Assembly: GCF_040459645.1 (NCBI RefSeq)
Contig: NZ_JARVHQ010000001.1
Span: forward strand, 4,216,001 to 4,280,000
Length of the DNA: 64,000 nt
Direction of reading: 5' to 3'
Source: Bacillus cereus group sp. RP43
GTDB lineage: Bacteria > Bacillota > Bacilli > Bacillales > Bacillaceae_G
Both the position numbers and the translations under genes were made by a program. Each line of letters opens with the position of its first letter. Position 1 is the stretch's first letter. The notes beneath the pieces are model-generated. The model was not told the origin of the DNA. It was given only the letters and a program-made list of their open reading frames with translations, and ran no database searches. Shown here piece by piece: positions 45,865-55,183 of this stretch.

Positions 45865-46842
45865 TCACAACTGAATCGTAGTACCTACTCCACGCTCCAT
45901 AGCTTTTTCATATAAGTATTTCGCAACGATAATATCTACTACCGCCAAACCTACTGATTTGAAAATAGTAATCTCTTCATCGTTCTCTCTACCAGCTTTT
46001 TCCCCACTTATAATTTGACCAAGTTCGGCGTGGAGATCGCTTGCTTTAAATAAGCCTTCCTTTATCGGAACTTGAAGGTCACCTGTTTCTTCTAATGCTG
46101 CTTCTTTTGATTCGACTACTACTTTGTCAGCGCCCGCGATGGCGTGAGATGGTAGTTCTTGCATGCTCGGTCTAAATGAACCGACGGCGTTTATGTGGAC
46201 GCCTTTTTGTAGTTTTTCTGAGAAGACTGGTGTGGACGCATTCGTTGTTGTGACGATGATGTCTGCTTCGCTTATTGCTTCATTTGAATCTCTGTAGACG
46301 TACGCTGGTTTGTTAAATTTCTCTTGTATATATTGCGCGAATGCATACGCTTTTTCTTCCGTTCGGTTGTATAAAATTACTTTTTCAATATCTCTAACCG
46401 CGAATACAGCTTCTGCAATTCCTTTCGCCTGTTCACCTGTTCCGATGATACACAAGTTTTTTGCATTATGACGAGCTAAATGTTTTGTCGCTACACCTGA
46501 TAAGGCGCCTGTTCGAATCATCGTTAAGTACGATCCTTCTAAAAGTGCGAGCGGTTCTCCCGTTTGAAAGTCTGATAGCATAACAACTCCGTTTATCGTT
46601 TTCTTTCCTATCTTTTTATTATGAGGAGCTACCGTTACTACTTTTAAACCGAGTGCTTCAAGCCCTTCCGCTACTGAAGGCATAATTAATGCGGTATTTT
46701 GCTCGTTCGCAAATGGTAATGAGCCGCGAATTGGCGTAATCGTTCTTTCTGCGGAAAATTCTTTTAAAGCAAGCGCCGCGTATTCAATGACTTCATTCAT
46801 ATTTACTAAGTTTCTTTGTTCGTTCGCGTTTATGACTAACAT
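45865..46842 (-). CDS. Ornithine cyclodeaminase/mu-crystallin family enzyme
   Basis: 325 residues. Substrate part with PIRGSLPFANEQNTALIMPS and VTVAPHNKKIG; Rossmann motif CIIGTGEQAKG (about 133-143) and KVILYNRTEE after strand two. It may be ornithine cyclodeaminase, or more likely in this context delta1-pyrroline-2-carboxylate (or delta1-piperideine-2-carboxylate) reductase, which works with hydroxyproline/proline racemase-family enzymes. It follows the racemase-family gene by 19 bases. Confidence 0.85.
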   Translation of the reverse strand: MLVINANEQRNLVNMNEVIEYAALALKEFSAERTITPIRGSLPFANEQNTALIMPSVAEGLEALGLKVVTVAPHNKKIGKKTINGVVMLSDFQTGEPLALLEGSYLTMIRTGALSGVATKHLARHNAKNLCIIGTGEQAKGIAEAVFAVRDIEKVILYNRTEEKAYAFAQYIQEKFNKPAYVYRDSNEAISEADIIVTTTNASTPVFSEKLQKGVHINAVGSFRPSMQELPSHAIAGADKVVVESKEAALEETGDLQVPIKEGLFKASDLHAELGQIISGEKAGRENDEEITIFKSVGLAVVDIIVAKYLYEKAMERGVGTTIQL

Positions 46843-46861
46843 ATCTTTCCACCTCCTCCTT

Positions 46862-47866
46862 TTATCCTAACAGAAACCCCCGATTCAACACATCCCTCGG
46901 ATCTACAACAAACTGATGAAATCCTGTAATAAACGCCTGCCCCGTCACTTTCGGAATGATTGCTTCATATTTATCTACCTCTGTTACAGATAATACTTCT
47001 CCCTCAAATTGACCATCAGTAATGCATTCGTGGATAAAAGTTGCTCTCTTTTGTAAGGCACCTTTTTCAAAAAGAGTTGCGAGTCTTGCGGAAGTTCCTG
47101 TGCCGCAAGGAGAACGGTCTACTTGCCCGTCAGCGAAGATCGTTACATTTCGTAAAGTGGCGTCTTTTCCTTTCGGTTCATCTGAGAAAATAACACCGTA
47201 TATTCCTTTTAAATCTTCTTCAAGTGGATGTTTTACTTCCATTTGGCTCTCAATGTAGTGCTTAATTTTACCGCCCCACGTTTGAATTGCTGGTAAGTCT
47301 TTAAAATCGACTTTCAAACCAAATTCTTTACAGTCTACAACAGCGTAGAATGCTCCGCCAAACGCAATATCTACTTGGAATTCATAGTCATCTATTTTTA
47401 TAGGAACGTCTTTCTTGTATACAAACGAAGGAACGTTTTCAAATGATACTGACTCTACTTCGCTCCCGTCAAACTTTGCGTACGCAACAACTTCCCCTGC
47501 AGGGCTATCAATAATGAATTTTTGTTTTTCACCTGTCACTTCAAACATACCGGTTTCAATTCCTACTGTAATAACAGCGATAATTCCGTGACCACACATC
47601 GTACTCCAGCCTTCATTGTGCAAAAATAGTACGCCAAAATCAGCGTGAGCACTTGCGGGCGGTGTAATGATACAACCGTACATTCCGTGATGTCCTCTCG
47701 GTTCATACATAAGAACCTCGCGAAGATGATCCAAATGTTCCATGCAGTATGCGCGTCTTTCTAGTTGCGTTTCCCCCTTTATTTCTGGTACTCCGCCTGT
47801 AATGATCCGAAGTGGTTCCCCAGCTACATGAGCATCAATTGTTGTGTATACTTTACTAATCTTCAT
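46862..47866 (-). CDS. Proline racemase / 4-hydroxyproline 2-epimerase
   Basis: 334 residues from [23 protein letters not shown] 47866 has GGGGAGAG upstream, and a longer in-frame start adds 16 untypical residues. Both catalytic cysteines are present: C91 in STMCGHG and C254 in SPCGTG, so it is an epimerase/racemase rather than a trans-3-hydroxyproline dehydratase (Ser/Thr in one position). Partner genes (reductase-like, peptide importer) point to 4-hydroxyproline or D-proline metabolism. Confidence 0.88.
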   Translation of the reverse strand: MKISKVYTTIDAHVAGEPLRIITGGVPEIKGETQLERRAYCMEHLDHLREVLMYEPRGHHGMYGCIITPPASAHADFGVLFLHNEGWSTMCGHGIIAVITVGIETGMFEVTGEKQKFIIDSPAGEVVAYAKFDGSEVESVSFENVPSFVYKKDVPIKIDDYEFQVDIAFGGAFYAVVDCKEFGLKVDFKDLPAIQTWGGKIKHYIESQMEVKHPLEEDLKGIYGVIFSDEPKGKDATLRNVTIFADGQVDRSPCGTGTSARLATLFEKGALQKRATFIHECITDGQFEGEVLSVTEVDKYEAIIPKVTGQAFITGFHQFVVDPRDVLNRGFLLG

Positions 47867-48005
47867 TTCTATCTCTCCCCTATATGTTGATACTATTTTC
47901 ATTGCAAGTATCATGCCAACGCATAGAGTATAAATCTGTATACATTTTTTGAAAAATACACACTACTGTCTACTTTTTTATACAGTAGGTGATTATTCAC
48001 CCCAA

Positions 48006-48041
48006 AACAAAAAAATCCCCCGAAAACTCAGGGGGGATTTA
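48006..48041 (-). terminator. Terminator of the VOC gene
   Basis: AAATCCCCC(n)GGGGGGATTT hairpin with an A/T run, between the divergently spaced VOC and epimerase genes. Confidence 0.8.
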
Positions 48042-48078
48042 AGCCATAGCTTTACGGGATTTGAGTTAAAAATCGAAT

Positions 48079-48540
48079 TTATTCTTCACTCTCCAAGCTT
48101 TCCCACTCACTCAAATACATGACGTCTTGTTTTACTTTTTTCTTTTCAGGAAGTAAACATAGAAATTCTAAAGAATTGCCGTCAGGATCGTAAAAATAAA
48201 GATTTGCACTAGGTGTCCAAGTTTGAACCATAGGCTCGGAAGGTTCAAGACCGAAAGCAGCCCTTGGGTTTATTCCTTTATTAAGAAGCCATTCTCTTGC
48301 ATGAATGATTTCTTCATAGTTAACCTTGAATGCAAAGTGACTTGTATGGAATGCTTCTTCCGATACTTCCCAAATGCCCAGCATTTGTTCCTTCTTATTT
48401 TCTTTATCAAACCAAAAAAATGCTACACGGCGTTCTTCAATAGTGCGAGCATGAAATAATCCAAGTTTAGTATAAAACTCTTTTGCCACTTCTAAATTTT
48501 TTGTTTTAACATGTGTTTCATATAAAGTACCTGGAAACAA
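48079..48540 (-). CDS. VOC-family (glyoxalase/dioxygenase-like) protein
   Basis: 153 residues; TTG start with AAAGGAGGG upstream. YETHVKTKNLEVAKEFYTKL opens the first beta-alpha-beta-beta-beta unit and NLYFYDPDGNSLEFLCL closes the second; metal ligands would be H in ETHVK, H in TSHFAF and E in SLEFLC. Function (glyoxalase, fosfomycin-type resistance or other) cannot be told. Single gene. Confidence 0.8.
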   Translation of the reverse strand: MFPGTLYETHVKTKNLEVAKEFYTKLGLFHARTIEERRVAFFWFDKENKKEQMLGIWEVSEEAFHTSHFAFKVNYEEIIHAREWLLNKGINPRAAFGLEPSEPMVQTWTPSANLYFYDPDGNSLEFLCLLPEKKKVKQDVMYLSEWESLESEE

Positions 48541-48670
48541 AGCGTATCCCTCCTTTATATTTTTAGAAATTCTTACTATAAATACTATTTTAATAAACTA
48601 GAAATAGAAGTGATGTCGTATTTTCTTTAAATATTTTTCAATTTCATAGTCCTAATGCTGAAGAAAAACT

Positions 48671-48695
48671 ACCACTGATTAAAGCTTCACTTTGT
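48671..48695 (-). repeat. bcr1 end relic
   Basis: CCACTGATTAAAGCTTCACTTTG matches the bcr1 left end in reverse with one change, and no right end. The remaining 48541-48783 holds nothing else recognisable. Confidence 0.45.
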
Positions 48696-48783
48696 GAGAA
48701 GGGATTCTTCAAATTCATGATTTACGGTAATATTACGCTTCAAAATGAGGCGGACTTATGACTCAAATCACTCTGGGGAACCA

Positions 48784-49986
48784 TCAAACCCTAACCGCCA
48801 CCACATCCGGCACTTGCTTAGCAATCTCCTCACCAATCTTTATACTAGCCGTTGCCGCCGGAGACGGTGCGTTGCAAATATGTAGAGAATTGATGCCTGG
48901 AATAATGCAGAAGTCATCAACCATATTTCCATTCGATAATATAGCCTGTGCCCTTACTCCTGCATGGGTTGGCACGATATCTTTCTCTGTAAGTTCTGGC
49001 ATTAGGCGCTGTAAGCTTTTTAAAAATGATTGTTTACTGAATGAGCGCACCATTTCTTTTATGCCTTCTTTCATATTTGGCATCGCCATTTTCCAAAAGC
49101 CTGTGTATGTCATTGTTTCCATAAAGTCTTTAATATCAAAGTCTGTTTTCATATAGCCTTCTCGCTTAAAGCTTAATACTGCGTTTGGTCCTGCATGTAC
49201 GTCCCCGTTTATCATTCTTGTGAAATGAACACCTAAAAACGGGAATTCTGGATTTGGAACTGGATAGATTAAATGTTTTACAAGATGGCGTTTTTCTGGG
49301 ACAAGTTCGTAATATTCACCACGAAACGGAACAATTTTCATATCCGTTAATATGCCTGTCTTTTTCGCAATGCGATCACTATGTAAGCCGGCGCAGTTAA
49401 TGAGAAATTTCGTTTTAAATGTGCCTTTGTTTGTCTCAATTGTTACAGCGTCTTTCTTCTCAGTAATACGCTCCGCCGCTGTTCCTAAATGTACTTCTCC
49501 CCCGCTTTCCTGAATTAAGCGCGCAAATGCATAACTTACTCCTTTATAATCAGCAATCCCGCAAGAAGGAACACGGATTGCCCCAAGTCCTTTTACATGC
49601 GGTTCAATTTCAGCTAATTCTTCCTTATCTATTTTTAGAATATGTAAATCATTTTGTAAGCCTCTCTCATATAAGTTATGTAAAAGAGGAAGTTCGTCCT
49701 TTTCTGTAGCGACAATTACTTTTCCGCACATGTCATAAGCGATATCATTTTCTTTACAAAATTGAACCATAGCCGCGTTTCCTTCTTTGGCGAACTTCGC
49801 TTTATAACTCCCTGGTTTATAGTAAATTCCAGAATGAATTACACCGCTATTATGTCCAGTTTGATGATGTGCAAGTTCCTTTTCTTTTTCAATGATCGCG
49901 ATTTTCGCACGAGGGAATTTTTTCGTTAAAGCCATTCCAGTTGAAAGTCCAACAATTCCTCCGCCAATAATTATAAAATCATACAT
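48784..49986 (-). CDS. lhgO: L-2-hydroxyglutarate oxidase/dehydrogenase LhgO
   Basis: 400 residues. FAD-binding DFIIIGGGIVGLSTGMAL at the start (GxGxxG), HHQTGHNSGVIHSGIYYKPG (about 39-58) as in LhgO, and C-terminal THAGVRAQ and NAPSPAATASI. Oxidises L-2-hydroxyglutarate to 2-oxoglutarate, passing electrons to the membrane quinone pool. It lies 58 bases after glaH, as in the glutarate pathway of enterobacteria. The last 25-30 codons are G/T-ending. Confidence 0.9.
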   Translation of the reverse strand: MYDFIIIGGGIVGLSTGMALTKKFPRAKIAIIEKEKELAHHQTGHNSGVIHSGIYYKPGSYKAKFAKEGNAAMVQFCKENDIAYDMCGKVIVATEKDELPLLHNLYERGLQNDLHILKIDKEELAEIEPHVKGLGAIRVPSCGIADYKGVSYAFARLIQESGGEVHLGTAAERITEKKDAVTIETNKGTFKTKFLINCAGLHSDRIAKKTGILTDMKIVPFRGEYYELVPEKRHLVKHLIYPVPNPEFPFLGVHFTRMINGDVHAGPNAVLSFKREGYMKTDFDIKDFMETMTYTGFWKMAMPNMKEGIKEMVRSFSKQSFLKSLQRLMPELTEKDIVPTHAGVRAQAILSNGNMVDDFCIIPGINSLHICNAPSPAATASIKIGEEIAKQVPDVVAVRV

Positions 49987-50044
49987 CCTACTTCCCCCTT
50001 AATATGATGAAAGGCAGGCCTTTTTTAAGACCCGCCGTACAAAC

Positions 50045-50983
50045 TTATTTAGAAAAACAACCACGTTGACGCATTAGTTCTCTATATAAATCTTTGTTTT
50101 TTTCAAATGCAGCTCTTCCGTGCATCCAAAATAAGTTGTTTAAAAGAACTAAGTCACCAATTGGTAATTTCAATGCATGTGTTGCTGGTGAATTTTCAAC
50201 AGAATATGATAAGTCTTTCAAATAATTTGCTTGTTCAATATTATCTGGATAAGCGAACTGATCAATAAAGCAAATACACGGTGCGTTATTTACGTCAAAA
50301 AATGTTTCACGATAGACGATTTCTTGCGAATTTTTACTTGGTGGTGCTTTATACGTAATTTTAACAGATGCGAGTGAATGCTCTCTAAATTTATGAAGAT
50401 CTTCCCAATCGTCTAAATGTAGTAAACGAGATTCTCCGCCTACTGCATTTTGCTCTTCAATTTTCATCATAAGAAGCCAATCTGTCGGCTCATCAACGAA
50501 TGTACCGTCTGTATGCAGTGTAAACAATCGGTACGCTTGACGAAGGTAAGAATCACTACTATCTGTATCTTTCACATTAAATCTAGCATAATACGTTCCT
50601 GTCATTGCATCAAAGTTTGGCTCCCCGATTAAATGTGTTAACGCTGTTGCAAATTTCACGTAATCTGCTGGATCTGACGTTTCACCTTGTACCCCAATTG
50701 TAAACCCGCCCGTTTCACGGTCATGAACAATGCCGCGAATGTTATCCATAAATGATTGCCCAAAAATCTTTCTCATTCCATCAGCAAGATTAAACCGAGA
50801 ATAAGGAATGTATTGTAATGACTGCTCTGAATGCTCTTTTACCTCTTCAAAAAACTGCTTAAGCAATTGCTGATTTAACACAATATGATATAAACGCTTA
50901 TGCTCTGGATGAGGAACAATTTCATACCCCTCATATTTCTTTGCAAATTTCATCTTCGCATTTTGTTCTGTAATAATCGACAT
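50045..50983 (-). CDS. glaH: Glutarate 2-hydroxylase (CsiD/GlaH)
   Basis: 312 residues, non-haem Fe(II)/2-oxoglutarate dioxygenase. Metal ligands are H157-x-D159 in TLHTDGTF and H288 in WMHGRAAF. It turns glutarate to L-2-hydroxyglutarate while consuming 2-oxoglutarate, and LhgO then regenerates 2-oxoglutarate. This is the end of lysine degradation by way of glutarate. GAGGAATTGAA precedes the ATG. First gene of a two-gene operon. Confidence 0.9.
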   Translation of the reverse strand: MSIITEQNAKMKFAKKYEGYEIVPHPEHKRLYHIVLNQQLLKQFFEEVKEHSEQSLQYIPYSRFNLADGMRKIFGQSFMDNIRGIVHDRETGGFTIGVQGETSDPADYVKFATALTHLIGEPNFDAMTGTYYARFNVKDTDSSDSYLRQAYRLFTLHTDGTFVDEPTDWLLMMKIEEQNAVGGESRLLHLDDWEDLHKFREHSLASVKITYKAPPSKNSQEIVYRETFFDVNNAPCICFIDQFAYPDNIEQANYLKDLSYSVENSPATHALKLPIGDLVLLNNLFWMHGRAAFEKNKDLYRELMRQRGCFSK

Positions 50984-51087
50984 TTCAATTCCTCCCTAAT
51001 TTAAATATGAAGAACGTATTGACGCTTTTTACAGACAGTTATCCTTATCTTCTTATGCTGAGATTCGGTCTTACTGTCCTAACAACG

Positions 51088-51146
51088 AAAAAGCCAGTCA
51101 TACGCATACCACGACATAAAATCGTAGAAACGTACAACTGGCTCAT
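51088..51146 (-). terminator. Hairpin with AGCCAGT arms (distal copy)
   Basis: AGCCAGTCATACG/CGTACAACTGGCT stem with a long loop and a T run on the minus strand. It closely resembles the hairpin at 51449-51486. Confidence 0.7.
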
Positions 51147-51245
51147 AATTACGAATGTTCTTTAATCTCTTAAAGTACAATAATAATAGACAGTTTGTAT
51201 GAAAAGATTTGTAAAACAGGAAAGCAAGATCGGATATAGAGAAGG

Positions 51246-51341
51246 CTAATTTCTCGTATGGATCTTATTAATTAAATAATAATTCAAAATATTCCAACTG
51301 TCAATTCGTTTTTTATTATTTTCTCGACATACTTTACACAT
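51246..51341 (-). CDS. 31-aa CxxC mini-ORF
   Basis: ATG 51341 follows AAGGGGATTTG by six bases. Product starts MCKVCRENNKKRIDSW and is followed by ILNYYLINK. It comes 13 bases after the stop of the 22-codon frame and before a terminator. Unknown; could be a structured metal-binding peptide or chance. Confidence 0.35.
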   Translation of the reverse strand: MCKVCRENNKKRIDSWNILNYYLINKIHTRN

Positions 51342-51354
51342 TTTACAAATCCCC

Positions 51355-51423
51355 TTACTTTCCGTACATTCTCTTTTTTTTCGTCTCTTGTTTTACAACT
51401 TGAACTTCACTTAACTTTTTCAT
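51355..51423 (-). CDS. 22-aa basic mini-ORF
   Basis: ATG 51423 follows GAGGAGG with eight bases spacing. MKKLSEVQVVKQ then a Lys/Arg-rich end with KKKRMYGK. The ribosome site begins only a few bases after the T run of the hairpin at 51449-51486, so translation would depend on read-through or a very close promoter. Unknown function. Confidence 0.4.
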   Translation of the reverse strand: MKKLSEVQVVKQETKKKRMYGK

Positions 51424-51448
51424 AGTTCTTGCCTCCTCAATATAAAAA

Positions 51449-51486
51449 GCCAGTCGTATCTCTTTAAAAAGAAATACAACTGGCTC
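51449..51486 (-). terminator. Terminator after the DUF3870 gene
   Basis: AGCCAGTCGTAT/ATACAACTGGCT stem (one mismatch) with T run towards 51441. Related to the hairpin at 51088-51146. Confidence 0.8.
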
Positions 51487-51516
51487 TCGTTTATGATTAG
51501 ATAAACTAGACAGTTT

Positions 51517-51870
51517 TTATGGTGTTGTTTCCTCGTACTCTCCTCTGGGCTGTTCATCATTTAAATAACTTACATATTGGCGATGCAAATCTTTTACCGC
51601 ACTAACGATAGCATTTTGCGCTTTTCCTTGATAATGGTCCGTAATATCTTGAACGATTTCTTCAATACCATCTTGCAAACTATGTCCTCTCAACATTTGA
51701 GCGACGAAGTCTCTACCATGCTCTGTCGCAAGCGTACATGACGCTTCAATAATGACATGATATTTATGATCTGCCTCAATTGTAATTGTTAATGTTTCAT
51801 ACATACTGCGAACAGCCATACCTTTCGGAAGTCTCGAATGTCCTGCCATAAAAAAAGTCCCTTTACGCAT
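51517..51870 (-). CDS. DUF3870-family protein
   Basis: 117 residues: FFMAGHSRLPKGMAVRSMYETLTITIEADHKYHVI, then ASCTLATEHGRDFVAQMLRGHSL and a helical end. This matches the DUF3870 family of small soluble Firmicutes proteins; members sit near amino-acid catabolism genes, function unknown. A start at M8 is possible as well. It precedes the hairpin and mini-ORF stretch. Confidence 0.7.
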   Translation of the reverse strand: MRKGTFFMAGHSRLPKGMAVRSMYETLTITIEADHKYHVIIEASCTLATEHGRDFVAQMLRGHSLQDGIEEIVQDITDHYQGKAQNAIVSAVKDLHRQYVSYLNDEQPRGEYEETTP

Positions 51871-52179
51871 ATTTCATCCTCCGTTACTATGTTAAGAGCC
51901 AGAAAAACAATGTACACATTTGCATTGAATTTTACTACCCTTATCCTTATAGCTCGTACTTCTGCTAAAGAAGCTCAAGTGGAAAGAAGTTACTCTCTTC
52001 ATTTTCAAACATAAATCCGGGCTTACAGCGAGGCTAATCACTGTCATCCGATAATAAGTTAATCATAATAAAAATAAACTGAATATTCAATATTAAACTC
52101 CGCAAATTTCATGAATAAAAAAAGAAAATTCTCTCACCCAGGCACATATACTGTTCAAAAGAAAAAAGGAAGTGGTCTC
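51871..52179. other. Gene-free stretch
   Basis: No gene is supported apart from an in-frame extension (from 52111) of the next gene. Nothing recognisable. Confidence 0.35.
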
Positions 52180-52326
52180 ATGTATTACGGAACAAAAGGC
52201 TGGTACGTAGCTGAGCTAAAAAAATTAGGTGTTCGCTATCATGAAGGACGAAAACTAGAAAGTTACCGCGCACACGTATTACGCAATTTATTAATCGCAC
52301 AACAAGAGACAACGAAAGAAGAGTAA
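52180..52326 (+). CDS. DUF2639-family small protein, 48 aa
   Basis: MYYGTKGWYVAELKKLGVRY, then a basic ESYRAHVLRNLLIAQ; this is the pattern of DUF2639 (short Bacillus proteins with GxKGWYVxELKKLG). ATG 52180 has AAGGAAGTGG upstream; ATG 52111 gives a longer, basic N-terminus that is not usual. Role unknown. Confidence 0.65.
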   Translation: MYYGTKGWYVAELKKLGVRYHEGRKLESYRAHVLRNLLIAQQETTKEE

Positions 52327-52339
52327 TTTGATATCCGTT

Positions 52340-52395
52340 GATTCTCTGAATATATCAGCAATTCGACATAAAATATCGACTTATCAACAAATCCC
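52340..52395. repeat. Dispersed repeat related to 60178-60235
   Basis: GAATATATCAGCAATTCGACATAAAATATCGACTTATCAACAAA matches a stretch near 60188-60232 at most positions (ATATATC, CATAA-ATATCGA, AC-ACAAA). Probably a B. cereus-group intergenic repeat. Confidence 0.45.
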
Positions 52396-52447
52396 GCCAA
52401 ATCATCCCTCCATTCCACCAACCAATCACACATCAATACAAACCAAA

Positions 52448-52475
52448 AAAGGTCACCCAAACGGGTGACCTTTCT
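52448..52475 (-). terminator. Terminator of the methyltransferase gene
   Basis: AAAGGTCACCC/GGGTGACCTTT stem around AAAC, T/A runs on both sides. Confidence 0.85.
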
Positions 52476-52478
52476 TTC

Positions 52479-53432
52479 TTATTCACAAACAAGAATTTGT
52501 CTAGAAAATGATCCTTTTCTTGTGATACAGCGGTCTGTAATTTCAAATCCTGCTTCATGGATCATGTCGTCCATTGTTTCCATCGTGACAACGACTACCT
52601 TTTTTGCAATGCGGCGCGCACTAGAAAGAATGGAGAACTGGTCTTCTGGTGTTGCATGCGTAAATAAGTCGTAGGGCATATCGATAATTGCAACGTCGTA
52701 GTTCTCAGTAATTTCCTCGATTGGACCTTTTGTTACTGTTCCTTCAAACCCGAAATGTGCAATGTTTTTTCTCGTTCCAAGCACCACAAGTGGATTTATA
52801 TCTCTACCAACGATGTTAATCCCCATAGAAAGTGCTTCTACTACTACTGTTCCAATACCGCAGCAAGGGTCAATTGCTCGTACTCCCTCTGGATTTGGTA
52901 CAGCGATATTTGCAACTGATCTCGCAACACGTGTGCTCAGTGATGTCGAATAGCTATGCGGTTTTTTTATGTGATGATACCAAACTGGCTCACTTTCTAC
53001 ATAGTGTCCGAAGTACCAGCGTCCTCCAAGAGGAACAATCCCGAATACACGCTCTGGATTACGAACATCCGCTTCTCCTTCAATATGCATACCGAGGTCG
53101 CGTTCAATGAGACGTCTTTCCCCATATTCAATTTTATTTTCTTTCCCAAGATCATTGATTTTAACGAAGATAACTTTAAATGACGCCCCCGCCAAATCAA
53201 TTTGTTCTACTTGTTTTAAAATACTTTCTAAGTCGTCTCCTTCATACATAACCTCAACGCGCTCTTTCATAAACGCACTTCTACTCGGATCAATTTTGAC
53301 ATCACTTTTCAAAATATTAACGTGAGACTCCATCCCAAAGAACGAGCGCATTTCCAAGTAACATAAAGCACGCTCCTCTTCGCGAAATGCATACGTATAT
53401 ATACATGCAGGTGTTTTACTATGATTACTCAA
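52479..53432 (-). CDS. RNA methyltransferase-like protein (TRM11/UPF0020 type)
   Basis: 317 residues. N-terminal region resembling a THUMP-type domain, then SAM motif I AIDPCCGIGTVVVEAL (about 190-205), GRDINPLVV, and DMPYDLF in place of the (D/N)PPY motif. This order fits tRNA/rRNA guanine-N2 methyltransferases such as Trm11/TrmN. The methylated base cannot be told. Single gene with its own terminator. Confidence 0.75.
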   Translation of the reverse strand: MSNHSKTPACIYTYAFREEERALCYLEMRSFFGMESHVNILKSDVKIDPSRSAFMKERVEVMYEGDDLESILKQVEQIDLAGASFKVIFVKINDLGKENKIEYGERRLIERDLGMHIEGEADVRNPERVFGIVPLGGRWYFGHYVESEPVWYHHIKKPHSYSTSLSTRVARSVANIAVPNPEGVRAIDPCCGIGTVVVEALSMGINIVGRDINPLVVLGTRKNIAHFGFEGTVTKGPIEEITENYDVAIIDMPYDLFTHATPEDQFSILSSARRIAKKVVVVTMETMDDMIHEAGFEITDRCITRKGSFSRQILVCE

Positions 53433-53559
53433 TCTATTATCATCCTTTATCGTTTAAAATTGTTATGATCAAAATTACTCAAATACTTTTTTCATATAAA
53501 ATTAAATGATATCATATGCCCGAAATAAAGAGAAACCTTTATAATTTGTTTTATAAATA

Positions 53560-53592
53560 AAAAGAGACTGCCTATGGCAATCTCTTTTATTT
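53560..53592. terminator. Terminator of the SLH amidase gene
   Basis: AAAAGAGACTGCC/GGCAATCTCTTTT stem around TAT, just after the stop codon on the minus strand. Confidence 0.85.
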
Positions 53593-53593
53593 A

Positions 53594-55183
53594 TTAACGG
53601 AAAGAAGATACGTTGTTACCCATTGCTTCGTAGTAATCTAAAATCCCTTGATAAATAGCTTCTGCTGCACTTTGTCTCTGTTCTGGTGTAGCAATTTTAT
53701 CAGCATCGCTTTTATTATCTACAAATGCTAATTCTGCTAATACAGCTGGCATTGTATTTTCTCTAGTTACGTATAAGTCCTGATGTTTCGCACCACGATC
53801 TTTTGTTCCAAGTGCATTCACAAGACGTTTTTGAATTTTTTCTGCTAATAAACGACTCTCTTCTACATTTGGATTCGTTGCTCTTGCTCGTGCTGAATCA
53901 TAATATAATGTTTCTGTGCCTTGTCCATTTTTCAAGTCAGAACCATTAGCATGGATACTTACAAAAATATCTCCATTATTTTGCTGTGCAAATTCTACAC
54001 GTTTTTTTAAAGAATCAGGACCACTTGTTCCTGGACGTGTATCATCTGTACGAGTGAATAACACAGTAAACGGTGTCTTTTTCTCAAATATTTTCTGTAA
54101 TCGTAATGATACATCTAATACGGTTTTACTTTCTTTCTCATAATAACCAGGGTTCCCCGAATCAATTCCACCATGACCTGGATCAATAATAATCGCTTTA
54201 CCTTCTAGGAAGTTACCTTGCTTCACTGGGTTTAATTGATTTTTATCCACCCATTGGAAACCAGCCCCCATACGGATACGAATCCAGCTATCTTTTTCTT
54301 CAATAACAGTTACTTGTTGTGCTTTATGTGTGCCTGCCACTGTAGACGTATGTGAAGCTTCTTGATATGTAGTGAATTCTTCATTAATAGACTCTGTTTT
54401 TTCTTGTGATGGTGTCCACTTCTCACCTTTACTCGTTACAACTTTCAACCAACCGTCCGCTCTTTGCTCTGTCACTTCAATCATTTGTGGCTTATGTTGA
54501 ACGTCAGTAATACCAGATGATAACGATGCTTGATGATATGTAATAAAGTTTCTATTCATATACATTCTTTTCGATGTATTTGTTTTATTTTTATCTGCCA
54601 TCGCGATGAACTGAGCTGCTTCAGCACGAGTTACAGTACCATCAGGATTCCAGCCATTTCCTGTACCCATTGAAATCTCTAAAGCTACTAAAATATTAGC
54701 TTGTTTCTTACCCCAATGAGGTTCCAAATCATTAAACTGTGTTGGAAGTTCTCCAATAATTTTCTTGTCTAATGAATATGCTTGTACAAGCATAGATGCC
54801 ATTGATGCACGGTTAATTTGGCTTGATGGATTGAATTTCCCAGTACCATCTCCATTAATTACACCAGCTTTTTCTACCGCAGCAATATATGGTGCTGCCC
54901 AATGATCTTGCGAATCTTTAAAAGATGGTTTCGCTTTTGGATCAATTGGTAAGCCAAGAACTGCTGCTAATATTTTTGCAGCTGATCCTTTATCTACTGC
55001 TTCAGATGGAGAAAACGTTCCATCTGGTTTTCCATCAAGCGCTTTTTTCCCTACTAAATAGTCAACCGATTCCTGCGCCCATGTAGGAACATCCGAAAAC
55101 TTCTTCGCTGCTGCGAAACTACTAACTGGAGATGATAATAAACTTGCGGCTAAAATACCAGCCGCGACTGCACGATACTTCAT
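53594..55183 (-). CDS. S-layer-homology N-acetylmuramoyl-L-alanine amidase
   Basis: 529 residues from MKYRAVAAGILAASLLSSPV; ATG 55183 has GAGGAG upstream. Signal peptide about 1-25; three SLH modules (about 28-195, e.g. KFSDVPTWAQESVDYLV, FKDSQDHWAAPYIAAVEKAG) that bind pyruvylated secondary polysaccharide; two SH3-like repeats (about 205-330); Amidase_3 domain (about 340-525) with zinc ligands in IDPGHGG, E in YYEKESK, SIHANGS and catalytic E in LAELAFVDN. Cleaves the peptide from muramic acid at the cell surface. Confidence 0.92.
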   Translation of the reverse strand: MKYRAVAAGILAASLLSSPVSSFAAAKKFSDVPTWAQESVDYLVGKKALDGKPDGTFSPSEAVDKGSAAKILAAVLGLPIDPKAKPSFKDSQDHWAAPYIAAVEKAGVINGDGTGKFNPSSQINRASMASMLVQAYSLDKKIIGELPTQFNDLEPHWGKKQANILVALEISMGTGNGWNPDGTVTRAEAAQFIAMADKNKTNTSKRMYMNRNFITYHQASLSSGITDVQHKPQMIEVTEQRADGWLKVVTSKGEKWTPSQEKTESINEEFTTYQEASHTSTVAGTHKAQQVTVIEEKDSWIRIRMGAGFQWVDKNQLNPVKQGNFLEGKAIIIDPGHGGIDSGNPGYYEKESKTVLDVSLRLQKIFEKKTPFTVLFTRTDDTRPGTSGPDSLKKRVEFAQQNNGDIFVSIHANGSDLKNGQGTETLYYDSARARATNPNVEESRLLAEKIQKRLVNALGTKDRGAKHQDLYVTRENTMPAVLAELAFVDNKSDADKIATPEQRQSAAEAIYQGILDYYEAMGNNVSSFR

